Part shown: positions 34,242 through 42,738 of the stretch, one piece after another | Numbering within the stretch: position 1 is the stretch's first letter | Layout of the letters: every line of letters begins with the position of its first letter | The notes under the pieces: model-generated | What the model was told of the DNA's origin: nothing | Database searches by the model: none | Seen by the model: only the letters and a program-made list of their open reading frames with translations | NCBI RefSeq assembly: GCF_022539405.1 | Contig: NZ_CP054394.1 | Coordinates: 1,744,501 to 1,808,500, forward strand | Length of the DNA stretch: 64,000 nt | Direction: 5' to 3' | DNA from: Natranaerofaba carboxydovora | GTDB taxonomy: Bacteria; Bacillota; Natranaerobiia; Natranaerobiales; Natranaerofabaceae | Translations under genes and position numbers: made by a program

Positions 34242-36281
34242 CTACGAAAAACTTAACCTAAGGGAGTTCATTGCTGCAAGAAACATAACTCCAACATCAG
34301 CAATTACTGCCTGCCACATAGAAGCTAGTCCCATAGCCCCTAACAAAAGAACCAATCCTTTAACACCTAAAGATAAAATAATATTTTGCCAAACTATCCA
34401 TCTGGTTTCTTTAGCAATAGATATAACCTTTTTAAGTTTGCCTGGCTCATCAGTCATCAACACTATATCAGATGATTCAACTGCTGCATCCGAGCCAAGC
34501 CCTCCCATAGCAATGCCAACATCTGCCCTTGCTATAACAGGAGCATCGTTTATTCCATCTCCAACATACAACAGCTTTGAATCATTTTGCCTCTCATCAT
34601 AAATTGCTTCAAGCTTTGATAGTTTTTCTTCTGGCAATAGTTCTGCATATACTTTGTCAATTCCAAGCTTTTTGGCTGTGGAGTTAACAGATTCCCACAC
34701 ATCACCTGATAATACTGCTATATTATTGATTCCTGCTTTTCTAAGATATTGTATTGTATCGCTAGCCCCTTCTTTTAGTGTATCACTTGCTTTGATATTG
34801 CCAACATACTCACCTTCAACTGCCAAATGTATAACGGTGTTTGATTTTTCCCCCGTACTTTTTAATACATCCTCACTACCAATTATTTTTTCTCTTTCCA
34901 TGAGTTTGTTATTACCTGCCAGAAGCTCTTTGTCATCTTTTAATTTTACTTTAACTCCCATGCCCGGTAGTTCTTCATAGCTTTCATAGTCATAACTTTC
35001 ATATGATCCAGCTACCCCATCAATTTTTTCTTCACTAAAGTCACTTTCTTTAAGCTCACTGTATGCTTTTTTGACGGCTTTGGCCAGTGGATGTGTTGAC
35101 GGCTCCTCTGCTACAAAAGCAAGTCTCAAAATCTCTTCTTCACTGTAGTTTGACGTAGAATTTATCTCACTTACTTCAAACTCCCCTTTAGTTAAAGTTC
35201 CAGTTTTGTCAAAAATCACTGTATCTACATGGTTTAGAGCTTCTAGATAATTACTTCCTTTTATCAATACACCACTTCTAGAAGCCTTACCTATCCCACC
35301 TACAAAACCTATCGGAATAGAGACCACAAGGGCACAAGGACATGATATTACTAAGAAAACTAAAGCCCTATAGATCCATTCAGAAAAAGTCGCCCCCTGT
35401 AAAATAAGCGGAGGTACAAAGGCAATAGCCATCGCAGCAAAAACTACTACAGGTGTATAATACCTTGCAAACCTGGTAATAAACTTCTCTGTAGGAGCTT
35501 TTTTGCTTGAAGCATTTTGTACAAGGTCAAGAATTTTAGAAACACTAGAATTCTCAAATTCCTTGGTCACTTCTACAGTTAATAAACCGGTATTATTAAT
35601 AAAACCTGCTAGAACATCGTCTCCTTCACTTAGACTTGTAGGAAGAGACTCTCCGGTTAATACCGATGTATCAGCAGTTGATCTGCCCTTTAAGACCTTA
35701 CCATCTAAAGGTACTTTTTCACCTGGCTTTATTATAATTATATCTCCGGGTTTTACTTTAGATGGAGAGACTTTTTCATGACCTTCTTTTGTTTTTAAAT
35801 TGGCATAGTCAGGTCTAATATTCATAAGGGATTCAATAGACCTCTTTGATCTATTAATTGCTGCAGACTCTAATAAAACACCAACTTGATAAAATAGCAT
35901 AACTGCTGCACCTTCAGGATATTCACCAATCAAAAATGCCCCAATTGTAGCAATACTCATCAAAAAGTTCTCATCAAATACCTGTCCTTTGGTTATATTC
36001 CTACCTGCTCTAAAAACAACTTCTCCACCCGCAAGTATATAACTAGCAAAGATAAGTCCAAAATAAACTTCTGTAGATAAACTAAATATCGTAGATACAT
36101 TTAATATCAATGCAGTAGAAAATAGAATTATACCAAGAATTACTCGGTAAAGTTTTTTTCGATGAGAAGACAAACCAGCTTTTACTCCGTTATTATCTTC
36201 CGCTCCCGTATCAAAATTTATCTCAGAATCACAAGTAGGACAGCCACAACTCGAGGTATTAGAAGGAGTATTTGCACTCAT
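34242..36281 (-). CDS. Heavy-metal P1B-type ATPase (Cd/Zn/Pb export)
   Basis: 679-residue metal-exporting ATPase. It has the metal-binding membrane motif SCPCALVVS, phosphorylation motif FDKTGTLTKGE, the HP motif in STHPLAKAV and GDGINDAPVIARADVGIAMG. CPC with a paired ArsR regulator indicates divalent Zn/Cd/Pb export. The N-terminus lacks a normal HMA domain and instead starts with a short Cys cluster (SCGCPTCDSE). It lies 15 bases after the regulator gene. Confidence 0.93.
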   Translation of the reverse strand: MSANTPSNTSSCGCPTCDSEINFDTGAEDNNGVKAGLSSHRKKLYRVILGIILFSTALILNVSTIFSLSTEVYFGLIFASYILAGGEVVFRAGRNITKGQVFDENFLMSIATIGAFLIGEYPEGAAVMLFYQVGVLLESAAINRSKRSIESLMNIRPDYANLKTKEGHEKVSPSKVKPGDIIIIKPGEKVPLDGKVLKGRSTADTSVLTGESLPTSLSEGDDVLAGFINNTGLLTVEVTKEFENSSVSKILDLVQNASSKKAPTEKFITRFARYYTPVVVFAAMAIAFVPPLILQGATFSEWIYRALVFLVISCPCALVVSIPIGFVGGIGKASRSGVLIKGSNYLEALNHVDTVIFDKTGTLTKGEFEVSEINSTSNYSEEEILRLAFVAEEPSTHPLAKAVKKAYSELKESDFSEEKIDGVAGSYESYDYESYEELPGMGVKVKLKDDKELLAGNNKLMEREKIIGSEDVLKSTGEKSNTVIHLAVEGEYVGNIKASDTLKEGASDTIQYLRKAGINNIAVLSGDVWESVNSTAKKLGIDKVYAELLPEEKLSKLEAIYDERQNDSKLLYVGDGINDAPVIARADVGIAMGGLGSDAAVESSDIVLMTDEPGKLKKVISIAKETRWIVWQNIILSLGVKGLVLLLGAMGLASMWQAVIADVGVMFLAAMNSLRLSFS

Positions 36282-36296
36282 TTTCCTGCCTCCATT

Positions 36297-36680
36297 TCAT
36301 TCAATAATATGCATATAACCTTCATGAAAAATCTTTTCAACATGATCATCGTTCAAAGAATAATAAACAACCTTACCATGTCTTCTTGACTTAACCAGGC
36401 GGGACTGTTTTAATACCCTTAACTGATGAGATATAGCTGATTGTTTCATATCCAAAAGAACTGCCAGATCACAAACACACATCTCGCTCTCAGACAGGGC
36501 ATACAAAATCCTAACCCTTGTACTATCACCAAAGACTTTAAAAAGCTCTGCCAAATCATACAAATTTTCATCCGGCGGCATTTTATCTCGAACTTCGTCA
36601 ACAATTTCACTATGAATAACCTTTGAATCACAAAGCTCCAGGTTATTTTTATCCTTTTCATTCTTTTCTAAAGAGGACAT
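36297..36680 (-). CDS. ArsR/SmtB-family metal-responsive repressor (CadC-like)
   Basis: 127 residues: winged helix with ESEMCVCDLAVLLDMKQSAISHQLRVLK, the ELCVCDL-type metal site (CVC) in the recognition-adjacent helix, and an N-terminal extension with Cys17. This is the CadC pattern for Cd/Pb/Zn sensing. It heads the operon with the exporter, and a dyad operator lies 32 bases upstream. Confidence 0.92.
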   Translation of the reverse strand: MSSLEKNEKDKNNLELCDSKVIHSEIVDEVRDKMPPDENLYDLAELFKVFGDSTRVRILYALSESEMCVCDLAVLLDMKQSAISHQLRVLKQSRLVKSRRHGKVVYYSLNDDHVEKIFHEGYMHIIE

Positions 36681-36711
36681 CTTTTACTTCACCTTCCCTT
36701 TCTTGAACATG

Positions 36712-36725
36712 TGAGCAATTGTTCA
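36712..36725. promoter_or_regulatory. Candidate ArsR/CadC operator
   Basis: TGAGCAATTGTTCA is a dyad with one mismatched pair, flanked by further TTGAACA (36702-36708) and GTTCAA repeats. SmtB/CadC-type repressors bind such TGAACA-type dyads overlapping their own promoter. Confidence 0.6.
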
Positions 36726-36775
36726 AGTGTTCAATTGTTAGTTACATTTTATTCTTTTATTAATCATAATGTCAA

Positions 36776-36840
36776 GATGAATTTTAGCAGGATGAATTTT
36801 AGCAGGATTTTTTAGCAGGGTTAAAAATTTTGCAGGATTT
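36776..36840 (+). repeat. Short tandem repeats of a GATGAATTTTAGCAG unit
   Basis: Two exact 15-bp copies (36776-36790, 36791-36805) are followed by degenerate ones (GATTTTTTAGCAG; a 17-base copy ending TTTTGCAG; GATTTTTAGAA). They fill the divergent gap between the metal regulator and the radical-SAM gene. Irregular unit length excludes CRISPR. Confidence 0.7.
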
Positions 36841-36944
36841 TTAGAACTCTAGTTCGAATACATGCAAGGAAGTATTAATATAACTTCTTGTACTGGAATC
36901 AGAATTTAGACAAATTAAATCCGAAATGCCGGGAGTTGGTATTT

Positions 36945-38192
36945 ATGAACACTGAAGAAAAACTTACTATCCTTGCCAGAGCAGCCAAGTATGATGTTTC
37001 CTGCTCTTCTAGCGGCTCTACAAGGTCTAACAAAAAAGGAACCCTTGGCAGTACTCACAAAAGCGGAATCTGCCACAGCTGGACAGAAGATGGCAGATGC
37101 GTATCTTTACTTAAGATCCTTTTGACTAACTATTGTATATACGACTGTTTGTATTGTGAAAACGGTGCATCTAATGATATCAAAAGGGCTTCTTTTACCC
37201 CTGACGAAATTGCAAGCCTAACAGAAAAGTTTTACAGAAGAAATTATATTGAAGGCCTTTTCTTAAGTTCAGCTATTATGAAAAACGAAGATCATACAAT
37301 GGAGCTTCTAACTACCGTTGTCAAAAAATTAAGAGAAGAATACGCTTTTAATGGATATATCCACATGAAGGCTATCCCAGGAGCAGACCAACGGCTTATA
37401 AAAGAAGCCGGAAGCCATGTAGATCGCTTAAGCATTAATATTGAGCTTCCTACCAAAAGAAGCCTTCAGCTATTAGCTCCAGAGAAAAATAGCAAGCATA
37501 TAATCTCATCTATGAAAACAGTTAGCCAAAAGATAATAGAGAGGACAAAAGAAAAGAAAAAGTTCAAAAAAGCTCCTTCTTTTGTACCCGCAGGCCAGAG
37601 CACTCAGCTAATAGTTGGTGCAAGTGCTGACAGCGACCATGATATATTACGCCTTTCTGAAAACTTATACCAGAACATGGGGCTTAAACGTGTTTACTAT
37701 TCAGCATTTATCCCTGTCACAAACAAACACCAAAATATACTACCTGCTGTTAACAATCCTCCATATTTAAGAGAGCACAGATTGTATCAAGCAGACTGGC
37801 TTCTCCGTTTTTATAGATTTACAAGCAAAGAGTTATTTTCTGACACAGGTAAAAACCTATCCCTAGACCTTGATCCAAAAGCTCACTTTGCCCTAAACAA
37901 CTTTCACCTCTTTCCCGTAGAGATAAATAAAGCAAGTAAAACCTTGCTTCTTAGGGTCCCCGGTATAGGGCCAAAGTCAACTAAGAAAATCATAATGGCA
38001 AGAAAACACGCATCCCTTGGGTTTGACGACCTTAAACGTATGGGGATTGTACTAAAAAGGGCCAGGTATTTTATAACCTGCAGGGGAAAATATTTTGGCG
38101 GAGTACCATTTAAAAAGGATATTATAAAAAATAGACTCATAGCAGGGCCAGAATACAAACAATTATCTCTGTGGGAGAGTGGTATAACATGA
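36945..38192 (+). CDS. Radical SAM DNA modification/repair protein
   Basis: 415 residues, related to spore photoproduct lyase-type radical SAM proteins. The cluster motif is NYCIYDCLYC (CxxxCxxC), and the C-terminal third carries helix-hairpin-helix DNA-binding elements (LLRVPGIGPKSTKKI). The N-terminal KYDVSCSSSGSTR is characteristic of the family annotated as putative DNA modification/repair radical SAM protein. Start ATG 36945 is preferred over TTG 36888 because GGGAG lies nine bases before it. It overlaps the next gene by an ATGA, and the two always seem to be partners. Confidence 0.85.
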   Translation: MNTEEKLTILARAAKYDVSCSSSGSTRSNKKGTLGSTHKSGICHSWTEDGRCVSLLKILLTNYCIYDCLYCENGASNDIKRASFTPDEIASLTEKFYRRNYIEGLFLSSAIMKNEDHTMELLTTVVKKLREEYAFNGYIHMKAIPGADQRLIKEAGSHVDRLSINIELPTKRSLQLLAPEKNSKHIISSMKTVSQKIIERTKEKKKFKKAPSFVPAGQSTQLIVGASADSDHDILRLSENLYQNMGLKRVYYSAFIPVTNKHQNILPAVNNPPYLREHRLYQADWLLRFYRFTSKELFSDTGKNLSLDLDPKAHFALNNFHLFPVEINKASKTLLLRVPGIGPKSTKKIIMARKHASLGFDDLKRMGIVLKRARYFITCRGKYFGGVPFKKDIIKNRLIAGPEYKQLSLWESGIT

Positions 38193-38953
38193 GCTTAACA
38201 ATTTATTATATATATGATGGAAGTTTCACCGGACTTCTAAGCGCCCTATATTATGCCCTAAATGATAAAGAAAAAGACAAAAACAAAAATATTTACATAC
38301 TAAAAGAAAACACCCAAATAACCCAGGACCTTTTCGCAGAGTACAAAAAAATAAAACCTGATGAAGACTTAGCTAATCAAATATCAAAAAAAATCAAATC
38401 TGATATTTTAAGTAACACTCTATCCAAAATCTATTATGTCTTTCTATCAGAACTAGACGGGGTAGAAAATATAATTTTTGACTATTTGAAAATTAGTTTT
38501 AAAGAGGGCAGCCAAATTGATGAAATGCTATCTAATAAAACCGTAGATAAGCTTAATAAAATAAGAAATAAAGTCTCTAAGGAGCGACATCGAATGCTTG
38601 GTTTCTTACGCTTCAAAAAATTAAATATGGGTATCTATTACGCCCCGATGGAACCTGATTACGACATATTGACCTTAATAGCACCCCACTTCACTAAACG
38701 TCTTGGAGATCAGTCCTGGGTCATCCACGACGTAAAAAGAGAAAAATGCGCTCTCTATAACCAGGAAGATTTGATATACACAATTGAGAATATCCCTGCT
38801 GATAAGCTAGTAGAAGATAAAGAAGAACAAGAATTCAAAAACCTGTGGAAAAAATATTTTGACCACGTAACCATCAAGGAAAGAAAAAATTTAAAACTGC
38901 AGCAGCAGTTCCTCCCCAAAAAATACTGGAAATATCTCCCCGAAAAAGAATAA
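38189..38953 (+). CDS. DUF4130-type partner of the radical SAM protein
   Basis: 254 residues, with YYIYDGSFTGLLSALYYAL near the start and ERHRMLGFLRFKKLN and PHFTKRLGDQSWVIHD farther on, the pattern of the probable DNA metabolism protein (DUF4130) found beside the radical SAM gene, with similarity to uracil-DNA glycosylase-type folds suggested for the family. Start at 38189 (ATGA overlap with the upstream stop) is preferred to 38171. Predicted DNA repair pair, natural substrate unknown. Confidence 0.82.
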   Translation: MSLTIYYIYDGSFTGLLSALYYALNDKEKDKNKNIYILKENTQITQDLFAEYKKIKPDEDLANQISKKIKSDILSNTLSKIYYVFLSELDGVENIIFDYLKISFKEGSQIDEMLSNKTVDKLNKIRNKVSKERHRMLGFLRFKKLNMGIYYAPMEPDYDILTLIAPHFTKRLGDQSWVIHDVKREKCALYNQEDLIYTIENIPADKLVEDKEEQEFKNLWKKYFDHVTIKERKNLKLQQQFLPKKYWKYLPEKE

Positions 38954-39039
38954 GTGGCATGAAATTTTTTCAAGCTGCAAAAAGTCTATTCACATAATAT
39001 AGTGTTTTTAATTGATACATCTAAGATTTGACAGCAGTT

Positions 39040-39193
39040 GAAATAAGGCTGCCTAATTAATGAACTCATCCTGAGACAGGTTAGCTAATGACCTCCTGTC
39101 ATTAGGCCTTATTTCTCCTGCTTTCTCATCAAGATGTATTGTAATTAAAAACAAAACTTTGTTCATATGACTTTTTGCAGCCTGAATCAAAAT
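39040..39193 (+). repeat. Dispersed intergenic repeat, copy A
   Basis: Positions 39085-39193 align with 60562-60670 at roughly 92% identity (by eye, about 8-9 differences in 108). A 10-bp inverted repeat GAAATAAGGC/GCCTTATTTC (39040-39049, 39106-39115) encloses an internal CTAATGAC/GTCATTAG hairpin. It lies in the 376-base gap 38954-39329, which also holds the inverted repeat at 39214-39299 and no gene. Confidence 0.75.
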
Positions 39194-39213
39194 TTAATTG
39201 CATACACAAAATA

Positions 39214-39299
39214 AAAATACATCTTTCATACCATAAGCGAGTTTTTAATTTGGACTGTCCTGCAAATTCTTACGAGCGTTGGTATGAAAGATGTATTTT
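39214..39299 (+). repeat. 86-bp element with perfect 20-bp inverted ends
   Basis: AAAATACATCTTTCATACCA (39214-39233) and its exact complement (39280-39299) bound an 86-bp segment with an inner AATTTG/CAAATT stem. It ends 30 bases before the antiporter start, so it could be a 5' leader RNA structure or a miniature inverted-repeat element. No riboswitch family was recognised in it. Confidence 0.65.
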
Positions 39300-39329
39300 A
39301 GAATCATAATTTATTTTCGAGGTGTCATA

Positions 39330-40472
39330 ATGCAAACCATACTATTACTTGGCGGCGCTATTTTACTATTATTTTTCCTCACTGCTCACGCCTTCTACAA
39401 ATTACGAATACCTACACTTCTTGGTTTTATTCTTATTGGCTTTATTCTATCTGGAATTTTTAAAGGTGAAGAAATTAATTTCATCCATGATATTGGACAA
39501 ATTAGTTTGGTCCTTTTATTTTTTTTGGTGGGGTTAAAGTTTCCTTTAAATTATTTAATTAATATTTTCAGTAAAATTTGGCAGGTAGGTTTTTTGGACA
39601 TCTTTTTAAATTTTGGGGTTAGCTTTTTGATAGCTTATCTATTTGGCCTTAACTTCTTAAATAGCCTAATCATTGGTGGGGTTGTCTATGCCACAAGCTC
39701 CTCGATCACAAAGAAAATGCTTGAAGAAACAGGCCGCCAAAGCACTCCTGAGGCAGATTTTAAGCTTGCATTCCTTCTCTTTGAAGATATAACAGTTCCG
39801 ATAATAATAACATTATTAACATCTTTATCCTTAGGAGAAAAGATAACCTTTCTCTCGATCTTATCAATTCTATTAAAAGTAATAATCACCATCGCAGTAG
39901 CTTTAATCTTTACAATATACGTCTTTAGAAGGCTAGAACTTTTTGTCAAAAGATATCTAGACGCAGATTATATGCCTCTTTTTTTAATGGCTATAACTTT
40001 TATCACCGCTGGTGTGGCTTTATATTTTGGCTTATCCAAGCTGCTTGGAGCTTTCTTAGCCGGGGTAATGATATCAGAAACACTATGGGGTGAAGAGCTT
40101 TACGAAAAGATCCTGCCCCTCAAAAATTTACTGCTTCCCTTTTTCTTTTTCTGGTTTGGTACTTCAATATCTATAGGAACAGACGTTATGATGCCTGTAT
40201 TACTTACGATTTTGGTTATCTGGGCAGTACTTGGCAAATTTATTTTAGGGTGGTTTGGAGGCCGTATCTACGGCCTTTCCAAAAAGAGCTCACTTAGAGC
40301 AAGTTTCTCTTTGATTCATCGAGGAGAGTTCTCAGTTATTATAGCTAGTATAGCTGATAGCACAGCATTAATAACCTTCAGTGGGCTGTTTATCATTCTA
40401 ACAGCAATCATTGGAGTAATGTTATTTCATAAGTCGCCTTATATTTCAAGCAGACTTTTTTCTTATATTTAG
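39330..40472 (+). CDS. CPA2-type cation:proton antiporter
   Basis: 380 residues with about 12 membrane helices, in the Kef/CPA2 family of K+ or Na+/H+ exchangers. Family segments include LLFFLVGLKF, GGVVYATSSSITKKMLEETG, LLFEDITVP, SKLLGAFLAGVMISET and SLIHRGEFSVI. The C-terminal RCK/TrkA-N domain of KefB/C is absent. Start ATG 39330 with a GAGGTG site is chosen over the in-frame upstream ATG 39291, which lies in the inverted repeat. Confidence 0.85.
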   Translation: MQTILLLGGAILLLFFLTAHAFYKLRIPTLLGFILIGFILSGIFKGEEINFIHDIGQISLVLLFFLVGLKFPLNYLINIFSKIWQVGFLDIFLNFGVSFLIAYLFGLNFLNSLIIGGVVYATSSSITKKMLEETGRQSTPEADFKLAFLLFEDITVPIIITLLTSLSLGEKITFLSILSILLKVIITIAVALIFTIYVFRRLELFVKRYLDADYMPLFLMAITFITAGVALYFGLSKLLGAFLAGVMISETLWGEELYEKILPLKNLLLPFFFFWFGTSISIGTDVMMPVLLTILVIWAVLGKFILGWFGGRIYGLSKKSSLRASFSLIHRGEFSVIIASIADSTALITFSGLFIILTAIIGVMLFHKSPYISSRLFSYI

Positions 40473-40501
40473 CCAGTTTTAACTTATACATCAGTTTATT
40501 T

Positions 40502-41653
40502 TTATCTTCTAAGTCCAGGTCTTCTTATTTCAGTTTCGACTTCAACTGCCACTTCTAAGTCTTCATATACTTCATCCCAATCATCTTTTAGCTTATAGTA
40601 GATATCTGGGGCAGTCCTATATAGAAGATCACCAAAACCAAATATGTCCGCTTCGTGCTCCTGTGAGACTTCTAAAGCAGCGATAACTTCATTTGCTACA
40701 CTCTGCGACACTCTGTGATTTAACTGCTGAATATTTTCAGTTGTATCAATTTGGTACCTTCTAACTTGATTTTCAGAAAGTCTGCCCACTACACTTACCT
40801 CTATAGATGCTTTTAGTTCATCTGGAGTTGTATTTTCGTAAGAAACTTCGCTTTTTGCATCTAGAATATCTATACTTAACCCTTTTTCTTCATCAAAGGG
40901 ATTTTGAATGGTAACTGCCCCATCTACTCTACGAGGATTTAAAACCCAGTTAACTCCTCTAGACTCTTTAAATACAAAAAAACTTGCAAATTTATCCTCT
41001 TTGAACAAAGAACCGCTTAACACTTCAAAACTTTCTTCTTCCTCATCTCCTTCTTCTTTCATAATATGTCCCATCATAGGGTCAGAGGTTTCGTTTAGAA
41101 GAGCCATCATATATTCTCGTAAATCTGCTATATAATGTCTTCCTTTATCCATTAATATATGTAGTTCTAGTGTTCTTGCAGGGAGTTCTTCTATCAGATG
41201 AGGTGTTTCTATTATTTCTGACGCTTCTTCGTGGGCAACATACAAATGATTTCTTATATTTATATCAGGATGTCTAAGAAAAAAATCAAGTTGCTCTTCA
41301 ACGCCTTCTTCAGCTAGCTCATGACCAAAAATTATTACTTGGTTATAACCTAGATATAATTCTCTTCCGGTTTTTCTTCGTATACCTTTTATTGCTTCTT
41401 CTATTGTGTAAGCAGTTGTGCTAACTGTGATAAAATCTTGACCTGCTTCACCTTCTTCTCCTGCCCCTTCTATTTCAATTAGCTGAACTGTCACCTCGAC
41501 CCTGTCATCTTCTTTTGCAGTATCTATCCCAATCATCTTCACTAAAACCCGATTTTCTATATCAAGGCTGTCCCAACAACCAGATAGGTTAAGGGACATG
41601 GATAAAGATATTAATATTATTAATACCTTAGATTTCTTATTAATTTTCTTCAA
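40502..41653 (-). CDS. gerAC: Spore germination lipoprotein GerC family
   Basis: 383 residues, Ger(x)C family. A lipoprotein signal is visible at the N-terminus (LSMSLNLSGCWD, lipobox LSGC). The body shows DIENRVLVKMIGID near the start, as expected. It is the third subunit of a germinant receptor in the spore inner membrane. Its start overlaps the gerB gene end by 14 bases. Confidence 0.92.
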   Translation of the reverse strand: MKKINKKSKVLIILISLSMSLNLSGCWDSLDIENRVLVKMIGIDTAKEDDRVEVTVQLIEIEGAGEEGEAGQDFITVSTTAYTIEEAIKGIRRKTGRELYLGYNQVIIFGHELAEEGVEEQLDFFLRHPDINIRNHLYVAHEEASEIIETPHLIEELPARTLELHILMDKGRHYIADLREYMMALLNETSDPMMGHIMKEEGDEEEESFEVLSGSLFKEDKFASFFVFKESRGVNWVLNPRRVDGAVTIQNPFDEEKGLSIDILDAKSEVSYENTTPDELKASIEVSVVGRLSENQVRRYQIDTTENIQQLNHRVSQSVANEVIAALEVSQEHEADIFGFGDLLYRTAPDIYYKLKDDWDEVYEDLEVAVEVETEIRRPGLRR

Positions 41654-42728
41654 AGCTTATCCTCCTTAAATAGCTCAGTAACAAAAGAATTAAAGGAAAA
41701 CCTCCGTTTATAAAAAAATAAATAGGAGTTGACCATTCTATTAGTTCAAGCAAATGTATATAGTTATCTATGAAGTAATGACTGAAAACAAAAAACATAA
41801 TAAAAAGCAGTGGAATAGAACAATTATAATTTGGCATAGGTATAAGTTTTGATGTTAAAAAAGCTACCACGTAATAAAAGATAGCGATTTTAAGTATTCC
41901 CCCTACAACCCATACAGCTAGTATTACAACATCTATGTTTTCTAACAATATTAATCCACCTATATACCTGGAGTTTGTTAGAAATGGAAAAGTTAACTCT
42001 ATAGATAAATCCGGGCCAAGAAGCAAAAGTATAGATAAAACTGACATTAGCATAAAAGTACCGTTAAAAAATACTACAAGAAGCAAAGTTTTGTAGACAT
42101 TCTTTAATTTTTTTACAGAAGGTGCTATTATAAGAATGATAAAGATTTCACCAAAAAATATTGTTCCAGGTAGTGCCCCTTCTAAAAGTGGAGATATTCC
42201 TTCATGTAAAACTGGCCTTAAGAAAAGAAAATTCCATTCGTTGATATTCAAAAGTGCTGCAAACAAAAAGCCGAGAATAAGGAATGGAAAAAAGAACTGA
42301 TTGGTCCTAGCGATGGGTTCTAAGCCTCCATATACTAAGATACTAGCTATAGCCAAATGAGAAAGATCAAAAAACCACAAAGGCGTCATATCAAAAAAAC
42401 TAATTAATAATAAAGCGGAGACTTCTCTAATAATCAAGATGTTTAGAAAAAAATAAGCTATAATGATTAGCAGTCCTATTCCTTTTCCGGGTATTTTCCC
42501 TATAACTTTTTCTGTGAATTTGATTAAATCAGTTCGCCCCATTCGCCTAATAAGGGGTATGTATATAAGTACTAACAAAAAAGCATATCCGGTAAATAAT
42601 AAAACGGCTATGTGGCTATCCTGCCTTGCCCCGTCAATAATTTTAGTTGGAGCGGTTAAAATGGCAGTGGGTAAAATAGCTGTTATTAATAGCATCCCTG
42701 TCTGAAATAAAGAGATTCTTTCATTCAT
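41640..42728 (-). CDS. gerAB: Spore germination permease GerB family
   Basis: 362 residues with ten membrane helices, amino-acid-permease fold of GerAB/YndE family (TGMLLITAILPTAILTAP near the start). It is the likely germinant-binding subunit. Second gene of the operon; the ligand cannot be inferred. Confidence 0.92.
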   Translation of the reverse strand: MNERISLFQTGMLLITAILPTAILTAPTKIIDGARQDSHIAVLLFTGYAFLLVLIYIPLIRRMGRTDLIKFTEKVIGKIPGKGIGLLIIIAYFFLNILIIREVSALLLISFFDMTPLWFFDLSHLAIASILVYGGLEPIARTNQFFFPFLILGFLFAALLNINEWNFLFLRPVLHEGISPLLEGALPGTIFFGEIFIILIIAPSVKKLKNVYKTLLLVVFFNGTFMLMSVLSILLLLGPDLSIELTFPFLTNSRYIGGLILLENIDVVILAVWVVGGILKIAIFYYVVAFLTSKLIPMPNYNCSIPLLFIMFFVFSHYFIDNYIHLLELIEWSTPIYFFINGGFPLILLLLSYLRRISFEEN

Positions 42729-42738
42729 AAAAGAACTC

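Noticed and set aside
36776..36840. CRISPR array
   Set aside because: Units are short, uneven, without unique spacers, and no cas genes are near.
39214..39299. c-di-AMP (ydaO) or Na+ riboswitch before the antiporter
   Set aside because: None of the conserved core sequences I know for those families was seen; only the inverted repeat can be supported.
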